In this document: in pieces, positions 1 to 5,574 of the stretch
Numbering within the stretch: position 1 is the stretch's first letter
Layout of the letters: the number at the start of each line of letters is the position of its first letter
NCBI GenBank assembly: GCA_003501665.1
Contig: DNOQ01000080.1
Location: 1-5,574 of the forward strand
Reading direction: 5' to 3'
Source of the DNA: Bacteroidales bacterium
Lineage (GTDB): Bacteria > Bacteroidota > Bacteroidia > Bacteroidales > VadinHA17
Length of the DNA: 5,574 nucleotides
The notes under the pieces: generated by a model
Seen by the model: only the letters and a program-made list of their open reading frames with translations
What the model was told of the DNA's origin: nothing
Database searches by the model: none
Program-made: the position numbers and the translations under genes

Positions 1-231
1 ACGAATGCCATCCTTTACGCCGGTGGAGGCCTGGGAGTGAATTTACTGTCGGAGAATGATAAGTGGCTGAGCATCAATATTCCCCTGGGCATAAGGTTTA
101 ATCCGTTTGCCAAACTTCCCGATTTACTTATTAGCGGCGAATATTGCCCCATGATAATCACTTCTGACGGCATCCCGGTCATTCACAGTGTATCCCTTGG
201 TTTAAGATACAGGCTGATCAGAGGGGATTGA
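1..231 (+). CDS. C-terminal fragment of a probable outer-membrane beta-barrel protein (5'-truncated)
   Basis: The reading frame is open from the first base of the window (codons start at base 1) and ends at TGA 229-231, so 76 C-terminal residues are seen and the true start lies to the left. A GTG at 37 is simply an internal Val codon and should not be taken as the start. The fragment has alternating polar/hydrophobic stretches separated by short Gly/Asn/Asp turns (for example LSINIPLGIRF and ISGEYCPMIIT) and closes with HSVSLGLRYRL. This resembles the last antiparallel strands of a Bacteroidota outer-membrane barrel. The final strand is followed by IRGD rather than ending on the aromatic residue usual for many porins, so the barrel call is inference. 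No specific function can be assigned. The gene is separated from the sulfur genes by 122 bp and probably belongs to a different transcription unit. Confidence 0.55.
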   Translation, partial: TNAILYAGGGLGVNLLSENDKWLSINIPLGIRFNPFAKLPDLLISGEYCPMIITSDGIPVIHSVSLGLRYRLIRGD

Positions 232-236
232 CCTGA

Positions 237-249
237 CAGGGGGACCCTG
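237..249 (+). repeat. Small perfect inverted repeat just after the barrel gene stop
   Basis: CAGGG (237-241), a three-base loop GGA, then CCCTG (245-249) form a perfect 5-bp GC-rich stem starting five bases after the stop codon at 229-231. It could help end transcription of the upstream gene or protect its 3' end. No T-tract follows, so it is not a canonical intrinsic terminator. A stem this short can occur by chance. Confidence 0.3.
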
Positions 250-267
250 ACCGGAGGGCTTAGCTTA

Positions 268-282
268 ACCGGTGAATCCGGT
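268..282 (+). repeat. Second small perfect inverted repeat in the 232-353 spacer
   Basis: ACCGG (268-272), loop TGAAT, then CCGGT (278-282) form a perfect 5-bp stem. It lies about 70 bases upstream of the permease start and about 40 bases upstream of the candidate -7 box. It could be part of a terminator for the upstream gene or an operator half-site pair. No poly-T follows, and the function is unproven. Confidence 0.25.
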
Positions 283-323
283 AAATAAAGTGATGAGGGA
301 ATAAACTTCGATTTAAAAAATAC

Positions 324-331
324 TAAATTTG
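324..331 (+). promoter_or_regulatory. Candidate Bacteroidota-type -7 promoter element (TAAATTTG)
   Basis: TAAATTTG at 324-331 matches the TAnnTTTG consensus of the Bacteroidota housekeeping sigma factor. It sits 22 bases before the ATG at 354, which would leave a short leader of about 15 bases. I do not see a convincing TTG-type -33 element about 20 bases further upstream, so the call rests on the -7 match and its position in the only sizeable spacer. It would drive the permease and possibly the whole sulfur cluster. Confidence 0.35.
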
Positions 332-353
332 ATCATTCAACACCGGCTTCCTT

Positions 354-2141
354 ATGGAAAGTGAGATCATTACGGTACTCATAATACTGGCATTGACAGT
401 TCTGATGCTTACTTTCGAGCTTGTCCGGATCGACCTGGTGGCAATGCTATGCATGCTGTCGCTGGCATGGACCGGATTGCTTACTCCGGCTGAAGCACTA
501 TCCGGATTTTCCAGCAATGCGGTCATTGCTATGATGTCTGTAATGATCATGGGAAGAGGTATAGCAAAAACAGGTATCATGGACAGGTTTTCGCATTATG
601 TAATGAGGAAAGCCGGAACCAGCAGGTCAAAGCTGATAGGATCCATATCGGTTTCAGTTGGTTTATTGTCAGGGTTCATTCAGAATATTGGAGCCGCTGC
701 TCTGTTTCTTCCTGGAATTCTGAACATTTCAAGGCGAAGCAAGATATCGGCATCGGCATTAATAATGCCTATGGGTTTCGCTGCTATACTGGGAGGAACG
801 ATAACCATGGTTGGTTCGGGTCCGCTTATCCTGATAAACGATCTTCTCAGGAATGCTTCACTTGAGCCTTATAATCTTTTCAGTGTTACTCCTGCAGGTA
901 TTGGTTTGCTGTCGGCTGGAATAATTTACTTTCTTACCGTGGGTAAATTTGTTCTGCCTGAAACAAAAAGTACCGATAGTCTGAATGACCAGGAGAAAAT
1001 GATAAAAGCGCTCAGTTTGCCCCATAAAATTTTAAATTATAAAATTCCATCCGGCAGTTCTCTGGCGGGTAAATGTGCCGAGGAACTGAAAATATGGGAT
1101 TCATACCGGGTAAACATTCTGGGAATTTCAAGAGGCAGGGAGCTACATTATGCTCCCTGGCGTGAGACAAAATTCGAAGCGGACCAGGAAATGGTCATAC
1201 TGGGAGAGGATGATGAAATAAAAAGATTTGCCCGGGATTATGGGCTTATCAGGATGGAACAGGAAGGAAGGTTATACAATTTACATGATCCGGGAAGATC
1301 GGGATTCGCAGAAGTTATTATTCCTGCCAGGTCGGAGCTTGCCGGTCAGACAATCAGAAAATACTCTCTGCGTAAACGGCATGAGGTTGAGCCTGTTATG
1401 CTTTTCAGCAGGGGAGAGGAGATAAAGGGTAATTTTTCAGATCATAAAATTGTTGCGGGGGATACTATAATAGTGTATGGTTTATGGGATAAAATTAACG
1501 ACATGAAGTCTGGCCTTGATTTTGTTGTGGCAACACAGTTCAAGGCCGATGGTAAAAAAGAATCCAAAACAGTGATTGCCCTGATCTGTTTCGTGTCGGC
1601 AATTGCACTGGCATTTTCAGGATTTCCCATCTCGATTGCATTTTTAACGGGAGCTACAGGCATGATTCTTACACGTGTTATTAAGATTGGAGAGGCCTAT
1701 CAGTCAATTGAATGGAAGGTGGTCTTTCTGCTCGCCGGGCTTATTCCCCTTGGAATGGCAATGCAGAAGACCGGAGCTGCAATACTCATCGCACAAAATG
1801 TTCTGAATATGGTACTTGGAAAGAATATAATAATTCTGTTGCTCTCCGTTGCGGTATTATCCACACTGTTTTCCCTTTTCATGACAAATGTCGGATCAAT
1901 AGTGGTTCTGGCACCGCTTGTTATAAGCCTCGGCGAACTGGGTGGTTTTGATCCCCGTCCCCTTGCATTGATGGCAGCAGTGTGTGCTGCTAATTCATTT
2001 ATTCTGCCTACTCATCAGGTAAATGCTTTCCTGATGACATCCGGCGGGTATAAGAACTCGGATTATTTCAGGGCAGGAGGCGGAATGACACTTATCTTTC
2101 TGAGTGTTGTGGTTATGATTTTTTACCTTTTTTATATATAA
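354..2141 (+). CDS. SLC13-family anion permease with two TrkA_C (RCK_C) domains
   Basis: This 595-residue inner-membrane protein has the layout of SLC13/DASS-type carriers with a cytoplasmic insert. Hydrophobic helices occupy about residues 5-200, a soluble region 205-400 follows, and a second helix block runs 404-594. The two inverted halves each carry the family's Asn-containing re-entrant motif: residues 110-120 (Q-N-I, ending LFLP) and 510-521 (T-N-V, ending VLAP). Residues 146-165 (GG..TMVGSGPLILIND) and 547-570 (NSFILPTHQ, then GGYKNSDYFR) are also typical. The insert holds two TrkA_C-like domains, about 220-300 and 305-390; the second is clear from its ELAGQTIRK start and DTIIVYG end. 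Family members carry sulfate, carboxylates or other anions; proteins of this architecture are often linked to sulfur deprivation or sulfate uptake. The neighbours suggest a sulfur oxyanion, as inference. ATG 354 is firm: an in-frame TGA lies at 330-332 with no other start between. No clear Shine-Dalgarno sequence is present. Confidence 0.85.
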   Translation: MESEIITVLIILALTVLMLTFELVRIDLVAMLCMLSLAWTGLLTPAEALSGFSSNAVIAMMSVMIMGRGIAKTGIMDRFSHYVMRKAGTSRSKLIGSISVSVGLLSGFIQNIGAAALFLPGILNISRRSKISASALIMPMGFAAILGGTITMVGSGPLILINDLLRNASLEPYNLFSVTPAGIGLLSAGIIYFLTVGKFVLPETKSTDSLNDQEKMIKALSLPHKILNYKIPSGSSLAGKCAEELKIWDSYRVNILGISRGRELHYAPWRETKFEADQEMVILGEDDEIKRFARDYGLIRMEQEGRLYNLHDPGRSGFAEVIIPARSELAGQTIRKYSLRKRHEVEPVMLFSRGEEIKGNFSDHKIVAGDTIIVYGLWDKINDMKSGLDFVVATQFKADGKKESKTVIALICFVSAIALAFSGFPISIAFLTGATGMILTRVIKIGEAYQSIEWKVVFLLAGLIPLGMAMQKTGAAILIAQNVLNMVLGKNIIILLLSVAVLSTLFSLFMTNVGSIVVLAPLVISLGELGGFDPRPLALMAAVCAANSFILPTHQVNAFLMTSGGYKNSDYFRAGGGMTLIFLSVVVMIFYLFYI

Positions 2142-2189
2142 GTCTTTTATAGATGACTAACTTTTAAAATTCATATAAAGAATTACCGC

Positions 2190-3644
2190 ATGAGATTAAA
2201 ACATTACTTTCTTAACAAGATTGCACATAGTTCCTACATAATAGCAGGACAGAAATTCTGTGCAGTGATCGATCCTCAGAGGGATATCGATATGTATATC
2301 CATGAAGCCCGTGCACTGGGAGTTGATATTACACATATCCTTCAGACACATCTGCATGCTGATTTCGTTTCAGGTCACATGGATCTTGCACAAAAAACAG
2401 GTGCCAAAATATATGTTTCAAAGTCTGCTCGTTGCACCTTTGATCATATTGCTGTTTCGGAAGGAGATACGATTGAAATAGAAAATATGCTCTTTAATAT
2501 TATTGAGACACCCGGCCACACTCCCGAACATATATGTTATATAGTTACTGACAAATCGAGAGGAGATTTTCCGGTTTGTGCATTTGTGGGTGATACAATG
2601 TTTGTCGGAGATGTAGGCCGGCCGGATCTGTTTCCCGACATTGCCGAAGAGTTGGCCGGGAAGCTGTATCACAGCCTGCATGACAAGCTTCTCAAACTGC
2701 CGGACAGTGTTGAGATATATCCTGCACATGGCGCAGGTTCCCTTTGCGGACGTGCAATGGGAGCCAAATGGAGTACCACAATAGGGTATGAGAGAAGATT
2801 TAATTCCGCGCTTCAGATTACGGATAAAGCAGAGTTCATTAAATCACTGACGGAAAATATGCCACATGCTCCGGATCACTTCAGCCGCTGCAGTGATATT
2901 AACCGCAAAGGTCCTGTAATTGTCAGCGACCTGCCGGAAATGGAGGAATTGTCATCTGCAATGTTCAGGGGAAAAATTGAAAAATCGGATATTGATATTC
3001 TCGACACACGGTCATATCATTCGTACGGAAGCCAACACATACCAGGATCATGGCATCTTGACCTGAATGGTAATTTTCCTACATTTGCCGGATGGATGTT
3101 GCCTGTTGGCAAGGATATTTTAATCATTTCTGAAGATTACAATAAAGCTCTCGAATCACGGTCATGGGCATTAAGTGTGGGAATCGACAGGATAGTCGGT
3201 TATCTCGACGGGGGAATAGCCGCCTGGGCAGTTTCAGGATATAAAACAGATTTTACCAGGCAGATCTCCGCCTCCGACCTGCACGAAATGGTAACAGGTA
3301 CATCCAATTTTGTCCTTCTTGATGTAAGAACTATTACAGAATTTGAGGATAATCATATTAAGGGAGCAATAAATATTCCTGTCGGGGAGCTGAGAACACG
3401 ATACAGGGAGCTTGATAATAAGAAACCGACAATTCTGATATGCAGTTCAGGGAACCGTTCAAGTCTGGGGACCAGTATACTGAGCAGGAACGGTTTCACA
3501 AACCTGTTCAATGTGGCCGGCGGAATGTCGGGATATAGCGCGGCAGGGTACACAAGACAATGCAAGGTATGCGAGAATCCTCATGGATCGAGATTCTTCA
3601 GTGAATACAGCGATCAGAAAAAACACTGGGACTCATCAGAATAA
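2190..3644 (+). CDS. Persulfide dioxygenase-rhodanese fusion (MBL fold plus two rhodanese domains; ETHE1/CstB/BLH-like)
   Basis: This cytoplasmic protein has 484 residues, slightly longer than S. aureus CstB as I recall it (about 444). Residues 1-245 are a metallo-beta-lactamase fold of the persulfide dioxygenase type: THLHADF at 53-59, TPGHTPEH at 107-114, GDTMFVGDVGRPDL at 134-147 and PAHGAGS at 178-184. By analogy with ETHE1/CstB, the mononuclear Fe(II) ligands would be H56, H110 and D135. Residues about 262-352 form a degenerate rhodanese domain without a catalytic Cys. Residues about 360-456 form an active-looking rhodanese with the C-S-S-G-N-R loop and nucleophile C418. A short tail carries a CKVC pair (C458, C461). 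Expected chemistry: oxidation of glutathione-, CoA- or other thiol persulfide to sulfite, coupled to thiosulfate formation or use. ATG 2190 is the only start after an in-frame TGA at 2154-2156. The gene ends with tandem TAA codons (3642-3647), nine bases before the transporter gene. Confidence 0.92.
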   Translation: MRLKHYFLNKIAHSSYIIAGQKFCAVIDPQRDIDMYIHEARALGVDITHILQTHLHADFVSGHMDLAQKTGAKIYVSKSARCTFDHIAVSEGDTIEIENMLFNIIETPGHTPEHICYIVTDKSRGDFPVCAFVGDTMFVGDVGRPDLFPDIAEELAGKLYHSLHDKLLKLPDSVEIYPAHGAGSLCGRAMGAKWSTTIGYERRFNSALQITDKAEFIKSLTENMPHAPDHFSRCSDINRKGPVIVSDLPEMEELSSAMFRGKIEKSDIDILDTRSYHSYGSQHIPGSWHLDLNGNFPTFAGWMLPVGKDILIISEDYNKALESRSWALSVGIDRIVGYLDGGIAAWAVSGYKTDFTRQISASDLHEMVTGTSNFVLLDVRTITEFEDNHIKGAINIPVGELRTRYRELDNKKPTILICSSGNRSSLGTSILSRNGFTNLFNVAGGMSGYSAAGYTRQCKVCENPHGSRFFSEYSDQKKHWDSSE

Positions 3645-3653
3645 TAATATATC

Positions 3654-4172
3654 ATGGACATTTTTACTGAATTAAGATGGTCTCCATATATTGTGGGGAC
3701 GGGTATAGGGGTTTTAAGCTGGTTCAGTTTTCTGATTCTGCGAATACCCCTCAGCTGTTCAACTTCATTTTCGCGGACAAGCGGTATGATCGAAAGGATA
3801 TTCCGAGGGAAAAAGGTTGAGACGAAACCATATTACCAGAAGGTAAAGCTGGTAATTGACTGGCAATGGATGATGATGATCGGAATAGTCGCCGGTTCAT
3901 TCATCTCATCGTTGTTATCAGGAGATTTTAATCCTGAGTGGGTTCCTGCTTTCTGGAATTCAACATTCGGCCACACTCCGTTCTTAAGAGTCATTGTGGC
4001 AATGGCAGGCGGAATTCTACTCGGATTCGGTGCCAGATGGGCAGACGGATGTACAAGCGGGCATGGAATAAGCGGAACAATGCAGCTTGCGGTGTCGGGC
4101 TGGATATCGGCTCTGAGCTTTTTTGCCGGAGGCATTATTGTGGCGTTTCTTATTTACAGATTGTCAGGTTAG
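3654..4172 (+). CDS. YeeE/YedE thiosulfate-type transporter, first half-size subunit
   Basis: This 172-residue membrane protein has about four hydrophobic segments (near residues 13-32, 72-90, 108-128 and 147-168). The signature GARWADGCTSGHGISG (126-141) is diagnostic of the Sulf_transp (YeeE/YedE) family, whose characterised member YeeE takes up thiosulfate. Full-length YeeE is about 350 residues with pseudo-twofold symmetry; this protein is half that size and is followed at once by a second half. It has only two cysteines, C35 (PLSCSTSF) and C133 in the signature. Equivalent membrane cysteines in YeeE are thought to relay thiosulfate. Start ATG 3654 is fixed by an in-frame TAA at 3645-3647. 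It follows the dioxygenase-rhodanese gene by nine bases, so co-transcription is likely. Direction (import or export) cannot be read from sequence; the detoxification context makes either possible. Confidence 0.88.
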   Translation: MDIFTELRWSPYIVGTGIGVLSWFSFLILRIPLSCSTSFSRTSGMIERIFRGKKVETKPYYQKVKLVIDWQWMMMIGIVAGSFISSLLSGDFNPEWVPAFWNSTFGHTPFLRVIVAMAGGILLGFGARWADGCTSGHGISGTMQLAVSGWISALSFFAGGIIVAFLIYRLSG

Positions 4173-4174
4173 CT

Positions 4175-4750
4175 ATGGAGACAAAAGAAAAAATCAAAAC
4201 ATTTAAGGAGCCGGGAAAGACATCACGACTTATTGCAGGTTTTATATTCGGGATTTTCTTCGGGTTCCTTTTGCAGAAGGGAGGCGTAACTAAATATGAT
4301 GTTATTGTCGGTCAGCTTCTTTTAACAGATTTCACTGTTCTGAAAATCATGCTGTCTGCAGTTGTCACCGGTATGATAGGAATATATTTTATGAAATCGA
4401 TGGGTTGGATACAATTATATCCCAAATCGGGTTCGCTGGGTCAGAATATTGCAGGAGGATTGATATTCGGGGCCGGATTTGCCATTTTGGGATACTGTCC
4501 CGGCACACTTGCCGGAGCCATTGGTAATGGTTACCTGGATGCATTAACCGGAGGTGTTGCCGGTATACTGATCGGTGCCGGATTGTTTGCATCCCTTTAC
4601 CCCCGGCTTAACAGGGGGATACTGAAAAAGGGTGATTACGGGGATATCACCATACCGGGCTTGCTTAAAGTAAATGAATGGGTCATTGTTATTCCGGTTG
4701 CAGCATTAATCATATTGTTCCTTATCTGGATTGAAAACAGAGGGTTGTAA
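4175..4750 (+). CDS. YeeE/YedE-associated second half-size subunit (DUF6691-like)
   Basis: This 191-residue membrane protein starts at ATG 4175, two bases after the previous stop at 4170-4172. The frame stays open leftward to a possible ATG at 3938, but that start would overlap the preceding gene by 235 bases and add 79 residues without family resemblance, so 4175 is preferred. Hydrophobic segments lie near residues 19-34, 43-73, 91-115, 122-141 and 166-186. Residues 99-117 (ending GYCPGTLAGAIG) match the second-half signature of the YeeE/YedE superfamily. C108 within it is the protein's only cysteine. Genes of this type are regularly found directly after a short YeeE/YedE gene, and the pair is presumed to form one heterodimeric channel for thiosulfate or a related sulfur compound (PmpA/PmpB-like). 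The tight spacing suggests translational coupling. Confidence 0.85.
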   Translation: METKEKIKTFKEPGKTSRLIAGFIFGIFFGFLLQKGGVTKYDVIVGQLLLTDFTVLKIMLSAVVTGMIGIYFMKSMGWIQLYPKSGSLGQNIAGGLIFGAGFAILGYCPGTLAGAIGNGYLDALTGGVAGILIGAGLFASLYPRLNRGILKKGDYGDITIPGLLKVNEWVIVIPVAALIILFLIWIENRGL

Positions 4751-4769
4751 TATAATAATTTATTATTCG

Positions 4770-5574
4770 ATGAGATACAGACATTTTAACAGGAGAAAAT
4801 TTTTACGTGACACCCTGTATTCAGCTGCAGGAATAATGATGGGAAGTAATATCCCGGATTTATCTGGAACCAAAAACCCGGCAAATCCCGCCTTCGATAT
4901 AATGAAGGAGGTGATGAAATACCGTAAAATAGATGCTCATGAACACGTTGGCCTGGGTGGTACGGTGGAAGCCCAGATAGATTTTGCCGACAGGCTCAAT
5001 ATTGAGAAGCTGGTGATTTCTAAGCCTATACCTGATTACTCAGTTAATGTACCTCCGGCTACTCCGGAAGAATTCAGAAAATGCAACGATGAGGTACTCA
5101 GTGCCATGAAAAGATATCCCGACAGATATCTGGGGCAGGTATATGTAAATCCGGTATATGGTGAAGAATCGCTTGAAGAAATTAAGAGATGCGTTGATCA
5201 GGGGATGGTCGGCCTCAAAGTCTATTACCAGGTAAAAATAAACGATCCTTTATTCTATCCTGTAATCGAAAAAATGATTGATCTGAAAATGATCATTCTT
5301 ATGCATGCTGTCACAGCAATCGGATTTGCTGGTCACAGGCCCAAATATGGCAATCAGCAGATGAATGCTTCAGCTGCTGAGGATTTTGTTGAAGCAGCAA
5401 AAAGATATCCGGAAGCCATGTTCCAGTATGCACATACCGGCGGTGGTGGCGACTGGGAATATACCTGCAAGACTATAAGGAATTACCCCAATATTTATGT
5501 CGATACCTCCGGAAGCAATAACGAAGGCAGTATGATTGATGCCGTGCTTAAATATCTTGGCGAAGACAGGATGT
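4770..5574 (+). CDS. Tat-exported amidohydrolase (Amidohydro_2 family), 3'-truncated by the window edge
   Basis: The frame starts at ATG 4770 and stays open to the last base (268 codons plus one base). The N-terminus has a twin-arginine motif, N-R-R-K-F-L-R at residues 7-13, followed by an Ala/Gly-rich, weakly hydrophobic stretch (about 15-33). This indicates Tat export of a folded, probably metal-containing enzyme to the periplasm; there is no lipobox Cys. The rest is a TIM-barrel amidohydrolase: D-A-H-E-H at 55-59 gives the first two metal-binding His (H57, H59), followed by H179 (LMHA) and H222 (YAHTGG). The sequence stops at GEDRM, where relatives usually continue into an FGSD segment carrying the last catalytic Asp. 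Family members are hydrolases, decarboxylases (ACMSD type) or lactonases; the substrate here is not predictable. It begins 19 bases after the transporter pair with no terminator visible, so read-through is likely, but a role in sulfur metabolism is not evident. Confidence 0.85.
   Translation, partial: MRYRHFNRRKFLRDTLYSAAGIMMGSNIPDLSGTKNPANPAFDIMKEVMKYRKIDAHEHVGLGGTVEAQIDFADRLNIEKLVISKPIPDYSVNVPPATPEEFRKCNDEVLSAMKRYPDRYLGQVYVNPVYGEESLEEIKRCVDQGMVGLKVYYQVKINDPLFYPVIEKMIDLKMIILMHAVTAIGFAGHRPKYGNQQMNASAAEDFVEAAKRYPEAMFQYAHTGGGGDWEYTCKTIRNYPNIYVDTSGSNNEGSMIDAVLKYLGEDRM

Noticed and set aside
1712..1951. Forward overlapping open frame inside the permease gene
   Set aside because: It is out of frame with a well-supported membrane domain and shows no family resemblance. 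Other short frames within 354-2141 were dismissed for the same reason.
2158..2165. Possible -7 box TAACTTTT in the 48-bp gap before the dioxygenase gene
   Set aside because: The final G of TAnnTTTG is missing and no TTG-type -33 element is visible. AT-rich gaps produce such near matches often. A secondary promoter here is possible but not supported.
2418..2729. 103-residue reverse-strand open frame
   Set aside because: It lies wholly inside the dioxygenase-rhodanese gene, whose catalytic motifs are intact on the + strand, and the translated sequence has no recognisable domain.
3833..4135. 100-residue reverse-strand open frame
   Set aside because: It lies antisense to the YeeE/YedE signature region; its Pro-rich translation is typical of a shadow frame.
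3938..4174. Longer open frame upstream of the second transporter half, starting at ATG 3938
   Set aside because: It overlaps the clear YeeE/YedE coding sequence in another frame, and the added residues are Arg/Cys-rich and unlike a membrane protein. The family match begins after ATG 4175.
4754..4767. AATAAT-TT-ATTATT inverted repeat as a terminator between the transporter and amidohydrolase genes
   Set aside because: The stem is entirely A/T with a two-base loop, so it would not form a stable terminator hairpin. It is more likely a by-product of AT-rich composition.

Overview
The window reads as a stretch of a Bacteroidota chromosome (Bacteroidales/Marinilabiliales-like). The support is indirect: protein sequences of that flavour, starts without a clear Shine-Dalgarno sequence, a TAnnTTTG-type -7 element upstream of the first complete gene, a beta-barrel-like outer-membrane protein tail and moderate GC by eye. 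All genes are on the + strand and packed tightly. I see no RNA genes, CRISPR arrays, insertion sequences or phage genes.

Layout: (1) the last 76 codons of a probable outer-membrane beta-barrel protein (1-231); (2) a 122-bp spacer with two small perfect inverted repeats and a candidate promoter -7 box; (3) an SLC13-type permease with two cytoplasmic TrkA_C/RCK_C domains (354-2141); (4) a 48-bp gap, then a three-domain persulfide dioxygenase-rhodanese protein of the ETHE1/CstB/BLH type (2190-3644); (5) a split YeeE/YedE thiosulfate-type transporter made of two half-size genes (3654-4172 and 4175-4750); (6) 19 bp later, a Tat-exported amidohydrolase-family (Amidohydro_2) protein that runs off the right edge (4770-5574).

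Together genes 3-5 look like a sulfur-handling operon for persulfide/sulfide detoxification and thiosulfate traffic. The dioxygenase domain would oxidise a low-molecular-weight persulfide to sulfite. The C-terminal rhodanese would combine sulfite and a sulfane sulfur to give thiosulfate, or run the reverse. The two YeeE/YedE halves would move thiosulfate or a related sulfur anion across the inner membrane. The SLC13/TrkA_C permease is a plausible sulfate/sulfite-type anion carrier. The closest known parallels are the BigR-controlled operons of Xylella and Agrobacterium (BLH plus two YeeE/YedE-like proteins plus TauE/SafE) and the Staphylococcus cst operon. Here no ArsR/CsoR-type regulator and no TauE is visible, and the SLC13 permease sits where a sulfite exporter might be expected. 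The locus therefore looks like a variant of a known system rather than an entirely new one. The amidohydrolase may share the transcript, but its role is unknown.
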